Shown: positions 20,961 through 30,344 of the stretch, piece by piece
Layout: every line of letters starts with the position of its first letter
How positions within the stretch are numbered: position 1 is the stretch's first letter
NCBI RefSeq assembly: GCF_001279005.1
Contig: NZ_LGCN01000276.1
Coordinates: 1-64,000, forward strand
DNA from: Streptomyces caelestis
Lineage (GTDB): Bacteria; Actinomycetota; Actinomycetes; Streptomycetales; Streptomycetaceae
DNA: 64,000 bases
Direction: 5' to 3'
The notes under the pieces: model-generated
Seen by the model: only the letters and a program-made list of their open reading frames with translations
Database searches by the model: none
Told to the model about the DNA's origin: nothing
Position numbers and translations under genes: made by a program

Positions 20961-23900
20961 TCAGCCGCCCACCGTCGTCGCGGGCCGCTTGAACATACGG
21001 GTCGCCGTGATCTCGCTGTGCGCCTCCTCGGCCGGATCCTGCTGGGGAAGTCCCGGCCGGAGGTGTTCCTCCACGCTGATGTACTTCAGGCCGGCCCTCA
21101 GGTCGGCGTCGTTCCGCAACCGGATGACCAGCGGGAACTCCGCGAGAGCCGTCGTGTCGAACAGACCGGTGGTGTACAGGAGCTGGACTCCGAGCGCGTC
21201 GGCGACCGCGCGCTGGAGCTCCAGGAGGTAGGTGGCGTTGGCGCGGCCGATGGGGTTGTCCAGGAACAATGTGCCGGCGTGGCGGTGCTTGTCCCGGCCG
21301 CGGTCGTTGGAGCGCAGCGCGGCCATCGTGCAGTACAGGGCGATGGCCGCGGTGAGCAGCTGGCCGCCGGAGAACACGTCGCCCATCTGGCCGACCGGTA
21401 CGCGTTCGGCGCGCAGTACCGCGTCGGGCTTGAGGATCTCGACGGCGACGCCCTTCGGCTGGAGGGCGGCGCCGACCCCGCGCAGCAGCAGGGACATGCC
21501 GTCGCGCCGCATGTCGGAGTTCTTCTTGACGGCCGCCCGGGTCGCCTCGTCGACGACCTCGCCGAGCCTCTCGGTGAGGGTGGCCTGGTCGGGTTCCTCG
21601 AAGCGGATGCGCAGGAACTCCTGTCCGGACCACTCGCCGAGGCCTTCCGGCAGCCGGGACAGCCGCTGGGCGGAGCGGAGGGTGGCGAGGGAGGACTCGA
21701 CCAGGCCCCGCAGCCGGTCCACGATCGAGTCGCGGTTGCGCTCCAGCTGCTCCAGCTCGTCGGTGAGGACCCGCAGCCGGGGTGCGAAGGCGTCCGCCCA
21801 CTTCTGGGCGTGCTCGGGCAGCGCGGAGGCGGGCAGTTCGCGGATCTGCTGGCGCGCGGGGGTGCGGACCTGTTCGTAGCGCGTGGAGTTGGCGTGCCGG
21901 ACGAGGACGTCGCTCGCCTCGCGCACGGCGGACTCGGCGGCGGACAGGTCTGCGGCGCAACCCCGCAGCGAGCGGCGGGACTCGGAGGCGGACTGCCGGG
22001 CCTCGTCCAGACCGCCCGGGTAGGCCTCGGGCTGCTCCTGCTCCTCCTCGAGGGCGTGTTCGCGCAGCAGGTCCCGGAGCATGGCGGCGATCTCGTCGAA
22101 TCCGCCGGCCGCGTCCTCGGCGGCGCGGTGCGCGTCGAGGAGTTCGGCGTGGGCCCCCCGGGCCTGGCTCAAGGCCTCGCTGCGGGAAGCGAGTTCGGTG
22201 GTGGCGGTGCGCAGGAGGACCTGTGCGTGCTCGGCGTCGCGCGGCACCAGCTCCTCGGGGAGCTCGGTGTGCGCCTCGCCGTCCTCGGGCGCGAGCCGCT
22301 CGGCCTCGCCGCGCAGCCGTCCGAGCTGCTCGCTCGCGCTGGACATGCGGGTCTCCAGGAGCTGTACCAGCTCCTCGGCCCGGGCGGCGGCGGCCTGCCG
22401 GCTGGGCCCGTCGGAGCCGTCGGGCGACTGGAGCAGCTGCTCGGCGCGGGTGCGGACCTTGTTGCTGAGTCGGTCCAGTTCGGCTCGGGCGGCGCTCTCG
22501 TCGCTCTCCGCGCGGGCCTGTTCGGCGCGCAGATCGGCGCCGACACCGACTTTCTCGTAGACCTGGGACGCGGCGCGGTAGGCCTCGCGCAGGGCGGGCA
22601 GGGACGACCGCGGTGCTCCGGTGCCGTCCTCGGGGACGTCGTCGGGGGCGCCCGCGATCTCGGAGCGCTCGGCGCGCAGCGCACGTGCGGTGCGCCGGGC
22701 GTCGTCGGCGGCCCGCTGGGCGCCGCGCCGGTCCTCGTCGGCGGCGCGCGCCCGTTCCAGGCAGGTCTGGGCGCGGGCTTCCGCCTCGGTCGCGTCGTCG
22801 GCGAGTTCACGCAGCTTGACCTGCCAGCCGGCCCGTTCACGCAGCCGGAAGGCGAGTCCGGCGAGGGCGTCGGCCGCGCGCCGGGCCTTCTGCGCGACTT
22901 CCTGCCGCTCGTCACGGACGCCGACGGCCTCGGCGGCGGCCTCCTCGGCCTCCGCCCTCACGGTGCGCGCCTCGGCCAGCTCCGCCTCGGACTCCTCGGC
23001 GAACGCCCGCGCCTCGTGAGCCGTACCGGCCAGCTCGGTGAGCCGCCCGGCGGGGCAGCCGGTGCGCCAGGAGACGAGCCGCGCGAGCAGTTCGCGGTCC
23101 TTGGCGAGCCGGGCGGCGAGGGCGCGGATCTCCTCGTCCCGCTCGGTCGCCCGGGCGCGCAGCGCCTGCCGTTCCTCGTCGGCGGCGTATTCGTCGTGCA
23201 TGGCCGGGTTCGGCGGTACGAGGAAGACGTCCCCGGTGTCCGCGTCCGGTGCGGGGGTGGGGGCGAGCAGGGCGGCGGCGGTGCCGACGGCGACGGCGGA
23301 CCGGGGCAGCAGGGCGGCGTCGCTCAGTGCCTCGCGGGCGCGGACGTGGGAGTCCGGGTCGGTGATGATGACGCCGTCGACCAGCTCGGGACGGGCGGCC
23401 AGCACGCGCGCGTGGTCGGCCGGGTCGACGGCCTGGGCGAGGTAGCGCCACCCCGGGAGTGCCGGGATGCCGTGCTCTCCGAGGAACTCGACCGTCGCCA
23501 GCACGTCCGGGCCGGGCGGCAGCAGCCCGCCGTCGCCGAGGGCGCCGAGGATGCGGGCGTCGTCCGCGGCGGCGGTCCGCAGGTCGAACAGCTGCCGTTC
23601 GGCGGAGGAGACGGCGTCGTCGAGCAGTTCCCGCAGCTCGTCGGCGAAGCGGTCGAGTTCCTCGGCGGTCAGGACGCCCCCGTCGAGGGAGGGGCCGACG
23701 TCGGAACGATCCGTGGCCCGGTCGGCGTCCGTGCGCCGGCCCGGCGCACCGGTCCGCCGCCCGCCGGGAGCTCCCGGCAGACTCAGCAGTTCCGCCAGCC
23801 GCTGTTCGGCGGCGAGGGCCTCGGCCGTGCGGCGCTCGCTCTCGTGGGCGCGCTCGGCCGCTATGGCCGCGTCCGCCGCGCGGGCCGCGGTGAGCTCCGC

Positions 23901-25616
23901 GCGGCTCTCGGCGGCGGCCGCCTCCCGCGCGTGCTCGGTGGCCCGGCGGGCCGCCTCGCGGGCGGTGTCCCAGGCGGCGACCGCCGTCTTCTCGGCGTCA
24001 CTGGCCGCGAGGGCGGCCCTGGCGGGGTCGGCGTCCGGAGCGCTGTCGTCGAGCCAGCCGGCCCGCACGGCCTCGGCGGTCTCCTGCTCGACCTCGGTGA
24101 GCCGCTGCCGCAGGTGCCCGACCTCGCTGCGGGCCCGCTGCGCCTCGGTGGCCGCGGCGGTGGAGTCGCGGTAGGCGCCGTCGCTGACCTCCTGGAGGGC
24201 GGCGGACCGCTCCTCCTCCTCGTTGGCGAGGTCCTCGGCGTTCTGCGCCGCCGCGTGCAGGGCGCGCACCAGATCGACGGCGGCCTTGGCGCGTGCGGCC
24301 AGCGCGGGGGCCGCGTCCCGCTCGGCCTCCTGGATCGCGGCGGACACACGGGTGACGCGGTCGGCCGCGGCGCGGTGCCGCAGCACGGCCTCGGCGGCCT
24401 GCCAGGCCGAGTACAGGGTGCGCGCGTCGGCGAGTTCGCGTTTCTGGGCGGCGGCGGCCTTCTCGGCGGCGGCGAGCGCCAGGGAGGCGTGCCGGTAGGC
24501 GAGTTCGGCGGAGATCAGCGCGCTGTGCTCGCGTGCCGACTCGGCGTGGGTGACGGCGTACGCGGCGGTGGTGACCCGCCCGGCCAGGTCGGCCGCGCGG
24601 ACGCGTTCCTGGGCGCCGCGCGCGGAGAGCCTGCGGGCCAGGGTGCGGGTGCGGCGCTCGGCGGCGGTGTGGATCTCCCGCGCTCGGGTGCGGGCCCCGG
24701 CGGCCTCGACGATCCGGCCCAGCAGGTCGACGGACCCGGCGGTGAAGTCCCGTTCGGCGATCAGCTCGGCGCGCCGGCCCAGCTTGTTGCCGAACCCGCT
24801 GACCAGATCGGCGAGTCCGTCGGTGTCCCGGGTGTCGGTGACGGCGCGCAGCAGCAGGTCGGTGAAGTCGGAGTCCTTCTTGACCGCGAAGAGGCCGGCG
24901 GCCTCACCCTCGTCGGCGTTCATCTCCCGCTGGTAGCGGAAGAGCTCGGGGTCGAGTCCCAGCTCGCCGAGGTGTTCGGTCCAGCGCTCGTGGATCTCCT
25001 CCCAGTGTGCTTCCAGGTGCGGGTAGTTCTTGCCGGCCTCCGTGAAGGCGTCCCGGAAGCCCTTCATGGTGCGGCGCCGTCCCCGCGCGCCCGACTGGCC
25101 CTCGACGGGCGGCCGTACGGCCGTGGACTCGGCGACGGGGAGGTTGTCCAGGCCGAGACCGGGGCCGGGCCGGAAGGAGTACCAGGCCTCGGCGAACTTC
25201 CTCGGGTCGTTGGAGACCTGACGGCCCCGCCACTCGCTGACCTTGCCGACGACCACGCACTCGCCGGTCTGCACGTGCTGCCACTCCAGCGCCACGTGGC
25301 CGCAGTCGTCGGCGAGCAGGAACTTGCGCAGCACACCGGAGCTGGCGCCGCCGAGGGTGTTGCGGTGGCCCGGGAGCATCACGGAGAAGATCAGCTTCAG
25401 CAGGACCGACTTGCCGCCGCCGTTCTCCAGGAAGAGCACCCCGGCGGGGGCGGGCCGGCGCGGCGGGCCGACGGGCTCCTCCTCGAAGAACTCCGCCTGC
25501 GTCGGCGCGGGGTCCGGCACGACCCCGCCCACACCGCGCAGGTCGAGCACGGTGTCGGCGTAGCGCGCACCGGCCGGCCCGATGGAGTAGAGGCGGACCC
25601 GGGACAGCTCGTACAT
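20961..25616 (-). CDS. Large SMC/MukB/JetC-like ATPase of a three-gene condensin-type operon
   Basis: The 1551-residue protein has an SMC plan. An N-terminal ATPase half contains Walker A LENGGGKS (residues 63-70). Very long Ala/Glu/Arg-rich heptad regions predicted to be coiled coil follow, with a break around the middle (LLSLPGAPGG region and the globular segment GIPALPGWRYLAQAVDPADH) where a hinge-like domain could sit. The C-terminal half has signature SGGQ and Walker B-type TLFLDNPIG. In that motif Asp1453 is followed by Asn1454, where the usual catalytic glutamate would be. It is the third gene of an operon, 33 bp after the MukE-like gene. The order kleisin-MukE-SMC matches MukFEB, MksFEB and JetABC. 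No JetD/MksG nuclease gene follows. Role in chromosome organisation or plasmid defence is inference. Confidence 0.75.
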   Translation of the reverse strand: MYELSRVRLYSIGPAGARYADTVLDLRGVGGVVPDPAPTQAEFFEEEPVGPPRRPAPAGVLFLENGGGKSVLLKLIFSVMLPGHRNTLGGASSGVLRKFLLADDCGHVALEWQHVQTGECVVVGKVSEWRGRQVSNDPRKFAEAWYSFRPGPGLGLDNLPVAESTAVRPPVEGQSGARGRRRTMKGFRDAFTEAGKNYPHLEAHWEEIHERWTEHLGELGLDPELFRYQREMNADEGEAAGLFAVKKDSDFTDLLLRAVTDTRDTDGLADLVSGFGNKLGRRAELIAERDFTAGSVDLLGRIVEAAGARTRAREIHTAAERRTRTLARRLSARGAQERVRAADLAGRVTTAAYAVTHAESAREHSALISAELAYRHASLALAAAEKAAAAQKRELADARTLYSAWQAAEAVLRHRAAADRVTRVSAAIQEAERDAAPALAARAKAAVDLVRALHAAAQNAEDLANEEEERSAALQEVSDGAYRDSTAAATEAQRARSEVGHLRQRLTEVEQETAEAVRAGWLDDSAPDADPARAALAASDAEKTAVAAWDTAREAARRATEHAREAAAAESRAELTAARAADAAIAAERAHESERRTAEALAAEQRLAELLSLPGAPGGRRTGAPGRRTDADRATDRSDVGPSLDGGVLTAEELDRFADELRELLDDAVSSAERQLFDLRTAAADDARILGALGDGGLLPPGPDVLATVEFLGEHGIPALPGWRYLAQAVDPADHARVLAARPELVDGVIITDPDSHVRAREALSDAALLPRSAVAVGTAAALLAPTPAPDADTGDVFLVPPNPAMHDEYAADEERQALRARATERDEEIRALAARLAKDRELLARLVSWRTGCPAGRLTELAGTAHEARAFAEESEAELAEARTVRAEAEEAAAEAVGVRDERQEVAQKARRAADALAGLAFRLRERAGWQVKLRELADDATEAEARAQTCLERARAADEDRRGAQRAADDARRTARALRAERSEIAGAPDDVPEDGTGAPRSSLPALREAYRAASQVYEKVGVGADLRAEQARAESDESAARAELDRLSNKVRTRAEQLLQSPDGSDGPSRQAAAARAEELVQLLETRMSSASEQLGRLRGEAERLAPEDGEAHTELPEELVPRDAEHAQVLLRTATTELASRSEALSQARGAHAELLDAHRAAEDAAGGFDEIAAMLRDLLREHALEEEQEQPEAYPGGLDEARQSASESRRSLRGCAADLSAAESAVREASDVLVRHANSTRYEQVRTPARQQIRELPASALPEHAQKWADAFAPRLRVLTDELEQLERNRDSIVDRLRGLVESSLATLRSAQRLSRLPEGLGEWSGQEFLRIRFEEPDQATLTERLGEVVDEATRAAVKKNSDMRRDGMSLLLRGVGAALQPKGVAVEILKPDAVLRAERVPVGQMGDVFSGGQLLTAAIALYCTMAALRSNDRGRDKHRHAGTLFLDNPIGRANATYLLELQRAVADALGVQLLYTTGLFDTTALAEFPLVIRLRNDADLRAGLKYISVEEHLRPGLPQQDPAEEAHSEITATRMFKRPATTVGG

Positions 25617-25649
25617 GGCGGACTCTCGTGAGGCTTCGTGAGACGGGGG

Positions 25650-26531
25650 TCAGGCGGAGTGGAACGGCAGGCCGGCGTCGGCGACCAGTTCCAGGTCGTC
25701 GCCGTCCTCGGGCGGCAGCAGGGTGGGCGTGCCGTCGGTGACCGGGACGACGCCCAGTTCCAGCAGTTCGGCCATGGCGGCGGCGCCCGCCATGTCGCGG
25801 ACCTGGAGCTGGTAGCGGGCGGTGGTGCGGTACGTGCCGCCGTTGTCGTCGCCGGTGCGCTGCAGGAAGCCGGATTCGGTGAGGAAACCGACGGCCTTGG
25901 CGACGATGCCGGTGGTCGATCCCGCGAGCCGGCGTGCGTCCTTGGTGGCGCCGGTCGAGCTGCGTCTGGCCCAGATCCGCCAGGCGGCCTCCAGACCGGG
26001 GGCGTCACTGGCCGGGTCGGTGTTCTCGCCCTGCTCCGCGGCCCGCTCCTCCAGCCGGTGGCAGGCCTGGCGGACGAAGGCGTCGACGCCGTTGACCGTG
26101 ACGCGCCCGATGTAGCCGTCGTCGGCGAGGTCCTCGGGGCGGGGGAAGGCCATGGCGGCGACGGCGAGGTGGGCGAGTCCGTGCAGGAACCGGTCGCCGC
26201 CGTCCGCGGAGGTGCGGCGCGCGTAGTCGCCCATGCGGACGGCGAAGACGGAGTCCTCGGCGGCGGTGACGGCCATGCCGGCGCGCGGGGACACCTCCAG
26301 CACGATCAGTCCGAGGCCGGTGGCCACGGCGTCGGCGAGCCGTGCGAACGGGGGGTCCTCGCGGTAGCGGCGCAGCAGGTCGGCGTACTCCTGGTCACGG
26401 GCGGGCTGGAGCTTGGGCTGGAGGCCGAAGGCGACGAGCCGCGCGGCGTCGGCGGCGTCGGCGGGGGTGACGGCGGCGCTCGCCGGTGCGGCCGCGGCCT
26501 CCGGCTCGCTCCACTCGACGTGCTCGGTCAC
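25650..26531 (-). CDS. MukE/MksE/JetB-like subunit of the SMC operon
   Basis: The 293-residue soluble protein lies between a kleisin-like gene and an SMC-like gene, the place of MukE/JetB (DUF4194-type) subunits. It is rich in helices with winged-helix-like segments (DLLRRYREDPPFARLADAVA, STTGIVAKAVGFLTESGFLQ then an YRTTARYQLQVRDMAG strand region). The family assignment rests on position, size and fold impression rather than a diagnostic motif. The GTG at 26531 has GGAG eight bases upstream. It is 49 bp from the gene before and 33 bp from the gene after, consistent with one transcript. Confidence 0.6.
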   Translation of the reverse strand: MTEHVEWSEPEAAAAPASAAVTPADAADAARLVAFGLQPKLQPARDQEYADLLRRYREDPPFARLADAVATGLGLIVLEVSPRAGMAVTAAEDSVFAVRMGDYARRTSADGGDRFLHGLAHLAVAAMAFPRPEDLADDGYIGRVTVNGVDAFVRQACHRLEERAAEQGENTDPASDAPGLEAAWRIWARRSSTGATKDARRLAGSTTGIVAKAVGFLTESGFLQRTGDDNGGTYRTTARYQLQVRDMAGAAAMAELLELGVVPVTDGTPTLLPPEDGDDLELVADAGLPFHSA

Positions 26532-26580
26532 GGTCGGGACTCCTTGCTCTGGGACACCTCGGTACGGACTGCTTCCTCCG

Positions 26581-28107
26581 TCATGCCGCCTCCGACCGGT
26601 CCGCGGCCATCCCCGCCGCGTCCAGCAGGGCCGTGCCGACGATGAGGTCGGCGCCGCCGAACTCGGGATCGTCGAGGTCGGTTCCGTCGTCCACGGCGAA
26701 CAGCAGCTTCCGCTCACCCTGGCGGTAGGCGGTGCCGACCGGAGGGCTCGCGGCGTGGATGGCCAGCAGGGCGACCAGGTAGGGCAGTTCGGGGTCCCGG
26801 CGGCGGGCGTCGGCGAGCAGTCCGGACAGCCGGCGCGGTGCGTCGGCCGGCAGGTCCAGCAGCTCCGTGGCAGCCGCCAGCTGCTCCTCGCTGAAGCGGC
26901 TGTCGTCGGGCGTGGCGATCAGGTCGGGCTCGGGCATCTCGGCGCCGAGGTGTTCCCGTTCCACGGGTGGTGTCAGCAGGATCTCGACGAGATCGGCGAC
27001 CCGGACGGAGACCGGGGTGCGCAGGCCGGTGCCGTGGGCGAAGAAGGCGTCGGTGACCCGGGCCGCCCGCTCCACGGGCAGCGGCAGCAGGGGCGCGAGG
27101 AGGTGGCCGTAGAGGTCGGTGCCCGAGGCCGACGTGGGGGTGGCGAAGGCCTGCCGGTCCTGTTCGGCGCGGAACAGCGGGCCGGCCTCCAGCAGCCGGG
27201 ACTGCAGCTGGGTGTGGCGCCGGATGCAGTCCTTGACGATGTCCACCAGCTCGGCCGCCCGGCGCTTGTGCTCGAGGTCCTCGGACTCGTCGCGGGCCTT
27301 GCGGATGTTGGTGAGGATCGCGTTCTCGTGGCGGTAGCGGTCCGCCACGTGGTCGAGGGCCTCGGCGATCATGTCGGGCACGGCGCTCAGCCAGTCCACC
27401 GCGCGGACGTTGCGGCGGGTGGCGTCCAGGGCCCGGCGCAGGGTCTCGGAGTACTGCACGGTCCGGTAGCGGGCCTGCTCGGCGGCGAGCTGGGCGTCGG
27501 CGAGCCGGCCGCGGCTGATCAGCACCTCCAGCTTGACCTCGGCGGCGATCTGCGCGCTGGTGACATCGGTGTCCAGGGCGCCGACCAGGACGTTGACCGC
27601 CTCGTCGGTGGTCCGCAGGTACACCGTGCCGCCGGGGCCGGGGACCTCCTCGATCAGCTTGAAGTCGTAGTCACGGCGCACATAGGTGCCGTCCGCCCCG
27701 AACACGCCGTACACCGCGCGGAAGCCGCGGTCGACGCTGCCGACGTTGATCAGGTTCTCCAGGACCCAGCGGGCCACCCGCTCGTGCTCGGCGGCGGGGC
27801 GGTGCGGGGCCTGGGCGGCGATGCGCGGGACGAGCCGGGTGATGATCTGGTCGTGGTCCGCGCCCGTGTCGAAGTCCATGTTCAGGGTGACGAGGTCGAT
27901 GCCCGCGAGGGCGATCTCCGCCATGCCGTACACCGAGTACTCGCCGGCGAGGTTGGCCTTGCGCGCGTCGAGGTCGTGCAGCGGCGCGGTGCACGCGAGC
28001 GCGCGCAGCCGCCGCGCCAGCCCTTCGTCGGCGGCCGGGCCCGGCGCGGGCCGCGGCCCCGCGCTGAGCTGGGGCGGAACGCTGTCCGTCGATGCAGGCG
28101 AAGTCAC
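26581..28107 (-). CDS. Kleisin-like MukF/MksF/JetA-type subunit of the SMC operon
   Basis: The 508-residue protein is the first gene of the SMC operon. The middle segment TTDEAVNVLVGALDTD, then helices containing KLEVLISRGRLADAQLAAEQ and a long helical stretch through RYRHENAILTNIRKARDESE, resembles the linker region of JetA/MksF proteins. There a recognisable domain boundary is followed by long paired helices. N- and C-terminal parts would be the kleisin winged helices that bridge SMC heads. I chose the GTG at 28107; no strong ribosome site precedes it, so the start is uncertain. It begins 69 bp after the GntR regulator stops on the same strand. Confidence 0.6.
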   Translation of the reverse strand: MTSPASTDSVPPQLSAGPRPAPGPAADEGLARRLRALACTAPLHDLDARKANLAGEYSVYGMAEIALAGIDLVTLNMDFDTGADHDQIITRLVPRIAAQAPHRPAAEHERVARWVLENLINVGSVDRGFRAVYGVFGADGTYVRRDYDFKLIEEVPGPGGTVYLRTTDEAVNVLVGALDTDVTSAQIAAEVKLEVLISRGRLADAQLAAEQARYRTVQYSETLRRALDATRRNVRAVDWLSAVPDMIAEALDHVADRYRHENAILTNIRKARDESEDLEHKRRAAELVDIVKDCIRRHTQLQSRLLEAGPLFRAEQDRQAFATPTSASGTDLYGHLLAPLLPLPVERAARVTDAFFAHGTGLRTPVSVRVADLVEILLTPPVEREHLGAEMPEPDLIATPDDSRFSEEQLAAATELLDLPADAPRRLSGLLADARRRDPELPYLVALLAIHAASPPVGTAYRQGERKLLFAVDDGTDLDDPEFGGADLIVGTALLDAAGMAADRSEAA

Positions 28108-28176
28108 GGTGCACAGACTAGGTCCTCGGTCTGACAACAGCCCAAACGACCGGGTTGCGTCCCGGCGCGACGGTCG

Positions 28177-28893
28177 TCACACCGTCGGCCGGCCGTCCTG
28201 TCCGTCCTCGCCGACGCGCCGCCGGTACACCTCGACGACCCGTTCCAGCGAGACCTCGAGGTAGTCCGCCAGCAGCACCTCGGCCTTGTCGCGGTCCCCC
28301 TCCCGCAAGGCCTGAAGGATTCCGGCATTCCGGGCGATGTACGGTTCGTGCAGCCGCTGCGGCTCGTCCACGATGTGGAAGGCGAGCCGCAGTTCGGCGA
28401 AGACGCCGCGCATCAGCTCGTCCGTGCGCTCGCTGGCGGCGAGCGCCACCAGTTCCCGGTGGAAGTGGATATTGGCCGTGCCCACGCCTTTCCAGTCACC
28501 TTCACGCGCCGCCGTACGCCCCTGTTCCACCACCCCGGCGAGCGCGTCGAGCGCGTAGGGCGGGTCACCGAGCCCGCGCACGACGGCGCACTCGACGAGC
28601 CGGCGGGTGCGGTAGATGTCCTCGACGTCCTCGACGGTCAGCACCCGGACGAACACACCCCGGTTCAGCTCGTGGACGAGCAGCCGTTCGTGCGTGAGCA
28701 GCCGGAACGCCTCGCGCAGCGTGTTGCGGGAGACGCCGAGCGCGCCGCCGATGCCGTCCTCCGACAGCCGCGTCCCGGGCGGGAAGTAGCCCTCGGCGAT
28801 GCGGCTCCTGAGGATGTCCGCGACCCGCTCGGCGGTGCTGGTCCGGCCCAACAGGGCGCGGTCGTCGGCCAGTCCGCTCAGTTGCTCTCCCAT
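28177..28893 (-). CDS. GntR-family regulator, FadR subfamily
   Basis: The 238-residue protein has an N-terminal winged helix (RVADILRSRIAEGYFPPGTR, LSEDGIGGALGVSRNTLREA) and a helical FCD ligand domain (DIYRTRRLVECAVVRGL, ANIHFHRELVALA with a metal-type histidine, LHEPYIARNAGILQALREGD). FCD regulators often bind carboxylic acids. The gene is divergent from the transporter-DUF1445-PxpABC operon, and a perfect palindrome lies within that operon's promoter. It is thus the likely repressor of 5-oxoproline or D-glutamate use (inference). The ATG at 28893 is preferred; an in-frame GTG lies 18 bp upstream. Neither has a strong ribosome site. Confidence 0.9.
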   Translation of the reverse strand: MGEQLSGLADDRALLGRTSTAERVADILRSRIAEGYFPPGTRLSEDGIGGALGVSRNTLREAFRLLTHERLLVHELNRGVFVRVLTVEDVEDIYRTRRLVECAVVRGLGDPPYALDALAGVVEQGRTAAREGDWKGVGTANIHFHRELVALAASERTDELMRGVFAELRLAFHIVDEPQRLHEPYIARNAGILQALREGDRDKAEVLLADYLEVSLERVVEVYRRRVGEDGQDGRPTV

Positions 28894-28936
28894 GCCGGAA
28901 TTCAATCGCACACGGAAGGACGGGACAACACGGGTA

Positions 28937-28966
28937 TTGAAGGATCGTTCAACGATCCTCTACCTT
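28937..28966 (+). promoter_or_regulatory. Promoter with embedded FadR/GntR-type palindrome
   Basis: A -35 TTGAAG (28937-28942), an 18-bp spacer and a -10 TACCTT (28961-28966) precede the transporter operon. The perfect palindrome GGATCGTTCAACGATCC (28942-28958) fills the spacer, so a bound regulator would block RNA polymerase. The likely ligand-responsive factor is the divergent GntR protein. Confidence 0.7.
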
Positions 28967-29024
28967 GCTGGGCAGGCACGGCTCACCCCTTCCCGCACCC
29001 TCCGTCCTCTCCTGCGAGGTGCCC

Positions 29025-30344
29025 ATGAGCACGCCCCCTCCACCGCGGTCCCTGACCTGCTCCCCACGCCCCGATCCGGCCGAACACGCCCCTGCCGAAG
29101 GGGCGTTCGGCTGGCTGCACGCACTGGGACCACGCGGCCGCCGCGCCTTCGGCGGCGCGTTCGGCGGCTATGCCCTGGACGCGTACGACTACTTCACGCT
29201 GCCGCTGACGATGGTCGCGCTGTCGGCGTACTTCGGTCTGAACAGCGGCCAGACCGGCCTGCTCACGACCGTCACCCTGGTGGTCTCCGCGGTCGGCGGC
29301 GCCCTCGCCGGCGTACTGGCGGACCGCGTCGGCCGGGTCAGGGCGCTGCTGCTGACCGTGATCACGTACGCGGTGTTCACCGTGGCCTGCGGCTTCGCGC
29401 CCACCTACGAGACGCTGCTGGTGTTCCGCGCGCTGCAGGGCCTCGGCTTCGGCGGTGAGTGGGCGGTCGGCGCGATCCTGGTCGCCGAGTACGCGAGCGC
29501 CCGGCACCGGGGCCGCACCCTCGGCGCGGTCCAGAGTTCCTGGGCCGTGGGCTGGGCGCTGGCCGTGATCGTGTACACGATGATCTTCTCGCTGGCCGAC
29601 GACGACCTGGCCTGGCGCGTGATGTTCTGGACCGGTGCGCTGCCGGCGCTGCTCGTGGTGTGGGTGCGGCGCAGTGTGCGGGACGCGCCCGAGGCGGCGG
29701 CCGCGCGGGAGAAGAGCGCGCGGAGGGGATCCTTCACGGCGATCTTCCGGAGGGGCCGGCCGGGGTCGCCGGGCCTGCTGCGCACCACGCTCTTCGCCGT
29801 GCTGCTCTCCACCGGCGTCCAGGGCGGCTACTACACCCTCGCCACCTGGGTGCCGACCTATCTGAAGACGGAGCGCGACCTGTCGGTCGTCGGCACCGGC
29901 GGCTATCTGACGTTCCTGATCTCGGGTGCCTTCGCCGGCTATCTGACCGGCGGCCACCTCACCGACCGGCTGGGCCGCCGGCGCAACATCTGGTTGTTCG
30001 CGCTGCTGTCCGCGATCTGCGTCCTGGCGTACACGAACATCCCGAGCGGTGCCGACACCGCGGTCCTCGTGCTCGGTTTCCCGCTCGGATTCTGCATGTC
30101 GGCGATCTTCAGCGGCTTCGGCTCCTACCTGAGCGAGCTGTACCCGACGGCGGTGCGCGGTACGGGACAGGGTTTCACGTACAACGCCGGACGCGCCGTG
30201 GGCGCCGTCTTCCCCACGACGGTCGGCTTCCTCGCCGACGGCTGGGGCGTGGGCGGGGCGCTGGTCTTCGGCGCGATCGGCTACGGCATCGCGGCGCTGG
30301 CGCTGCTGGGGCTGCCGGAGACGCGCGGGAAGGAACTGGAGTGA
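29025..30344 (+). CDS. MFS transporter, sugar/organic acid type
   Basis: The 439-residue inner-membrane protein has about twelve hydrophobic segments. MFS signatures are [11 protein letters not shown] (loop 2-3) and the second-half copy TDRLGRRRN, plus [17 protein letters not shown], which is typical of the aromatic/carboxylic acid and sialic acid type transporters. It heads the operon with DUF1445 and PxpABC genes and overlaps the next gene by 4 bp (GTGA). The substrate is therefore plausibly 5-oxoproline, D-glutamate or a related acid; this is inferred from context only. ATG 29025 follows GCGAGGTG. Confidence 0.88.
   Translation: MSTPPPPRSLTCSPRPDPAEHAPAEGAFGWLHALGPRGRRAFGGAFGGYALDAYDYFTLPLTMVALSAYFGLNSGQTGLLTTVTLVVSAVGGALAGVLADRVGRVRALLLTVITYAVFTVACGFAPTYETLLVFRALQGLGFGGEWAVGAILVAEYASARHRGRTLGAVQSSWAVGWALAVIVYTMIFSLADDDLAWRVMFWTGALPALLVVWVRRSVRDAPEAAAAREKSARRGSFTAIFRRGRPGSPGLLRTTLFAVLLSTGVQGGYYTLATWVPTYLKTERDLSVVGTGGYLTFLISGAFAGYLTGGHLTDRLGRRRNIWLFALLSAICVLAYTNIPSGADTAVLVLGFPLGFCMSAIFSGFGSYLSELYPTAVRGTGQGFTYNAGRAVGAVFPTTVGFLADGWGVGGALVFGAIGYGIAALALLGLPETRGKELE

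Noticed and set aside
28177..28893. Possibility that the regulator beside the SMC operon is a JetD-like fourth subunit
   Set aside because: The protein is clearly a FadR-type GntR regulator with winged helix and FCD domain, not a Toprim or DUF3322/DUF2220 protein.
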